A DNA stretch of 19,964 bases from Xanthoparmelia taractica (lineage: Eukaryota > Ascomycota > Lecanoromycetes > Lecanorales > Parmeliaceae), in assembly GCA_033085395.1 (NCBI GenBank), contig JANQBS010000470.1, positions 1 through 19,964 on the forward strand, written 5' to 3'. Shown here piece after piece: positions 19,295-19,964 of the stretch; the stretch's first letter is position 1, and every line of letters begins with the position of its first letter. The notes under the pieces were generated by a model. The model was not told where the DNA came from and ran no database searches. It saw only the letters and a program-made list of their open reading frames with translations. Made by a program: the position numbers and the translations under genes.

Positions 19295-19964
19295 TATTAT
19301 GTTTTCTAAAGAAGTCTTAATTCTTTACTCTAGTAAATACGAGGAATAAGGCTCTAACGATTAAATCGTTAATACGTTTATTTATAGCAATAGCTTTGAT
19401 AGTAACTACGGGTCGGAAAGGTCTGGTATATTTGGTGGAATATCTCATATTATACCGTATCATATCATATCATGGGAGAGTATCATGAGGAGGTTATATT
19501 AGATCACTTATAAAGATATAAAATAAGAAATTACTAATATCATGAAACAATTTGGGAAATTTCTAATATATGCAGAGATATTTTATAATGTAGATTATTT
19601 CTTATATTAGGTGGCGAATAAGATAAGAATATTCTAGATTAATATATAAGTTAGGGCGAAATTAACTTAAGTAATTATTAAACTTCGATATTTAATAAGT
19701 GATATTAAGATAAACTCTCTTTTAATTTAATCTCGCTAAGTAAATATAACTATTTTAATAAATAATAATTAGAATAATAATTATAATATATTATTTTCTA
19801 AAATTGTAATCTACGTAAGATTATTAAGTAGATCTTTTTTTTAATTATTTATAGAACGATTTTAAGTTATCTCTCTTACTCTTTTTATAGATCTTTAATC
19901 TATAGAGATTAATTCTCTATTACTTTACGTTCGCTTCTCTTCTCTTAATTAAAGAATAATTAAT
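19295..19964. repeat. RIP-type AT-rich block at the window end
   Basis: From about 19440 onward the sequence is very AT-rich, TpA-dominated and nearly devoid of CpA and TpG, like the interior of the TIR element. A short ATCAT-type run lies at 19456-19473. No gene, terminal repeat or RNA was recognised. The block continues past the window. Confidence 0.75.

Overview
The window looks like the genome of a filamentous ascomycete (Pezizomycotina). The evidence is short GT-AG introns with CTGAC/CTAAC-type branch points, an arginine-specific carbamoyl-phosphate synthase small subunit with a fungal arginine attenuator peptide (AAP) uORF in its leader, a fungal-rhodopsin-domain membrane protein, a DUF3435 (FluG-domain) recombinase relic, a Tad-like LINE relic, and AT-rich blocks depleted of CpA/TpG and rich in TpA, as left by repeat-induced point mutation (RIP). 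I cannot fix the class; the intron density of the CPS gene would be high for a typical Sordariomycete.

Layout: 1-74 is a pure C homopolymer at the window edge. The minus strand from 3280 to 466 carries an apparently intact 14-exon CPA1/arg-2-type gene (493 codons). Its leader (3550-3322) holds a 24-codon AAP-type uORF split by two introns. Intron 11 of the main gene contains an inverted repeat that looks like a small MITE. From 4746 to 7164 (+) lies a decayed DUF3435-type tyrosine recombinase with a C-terminal C2H2 region. All seven premature stops that I count are TAA/TAG/TGA one C-to-T step from CAA/CAG/CGA. 7165-9184 is anonymous, degenerate sequence.

From 9187 to 12662 is a TIR-bounded element of about 3.5 kb flanked by TA. 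Its TIRs (about 160 bp) look unmutated, while its interior is heavily RIPped except for one normal island near 9787-9963. Next to it, about 12670-14133 (+), is a relic containing a repeated VYLTRT-x-AR motif and the C-terminal part of a LINE polyprotein. 16340-14990 (-) is an apparently intact three-exon rhodopsin-domain integral membrane protein whose tail contains a 75-bp in-frame tandem duplication. 17405-18060 is a five-copy array of about 140-161 bp repeats with a GGCGGTAAA/TTTACCGCC palindrome. 18272-19294 (+) is a Ser/Thr-rich open frame with three C-to-T-type stops, followed by an AT-rich RIPped block to the window end.

Only the CPS gene, its uORF and the membrane protein look functional. 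The rest is a repeat-rich accessory landscape. The most interesting functional object is the split arginine-sensing uORF, where splicing could gate translational attenuation of the downstream enzyme.
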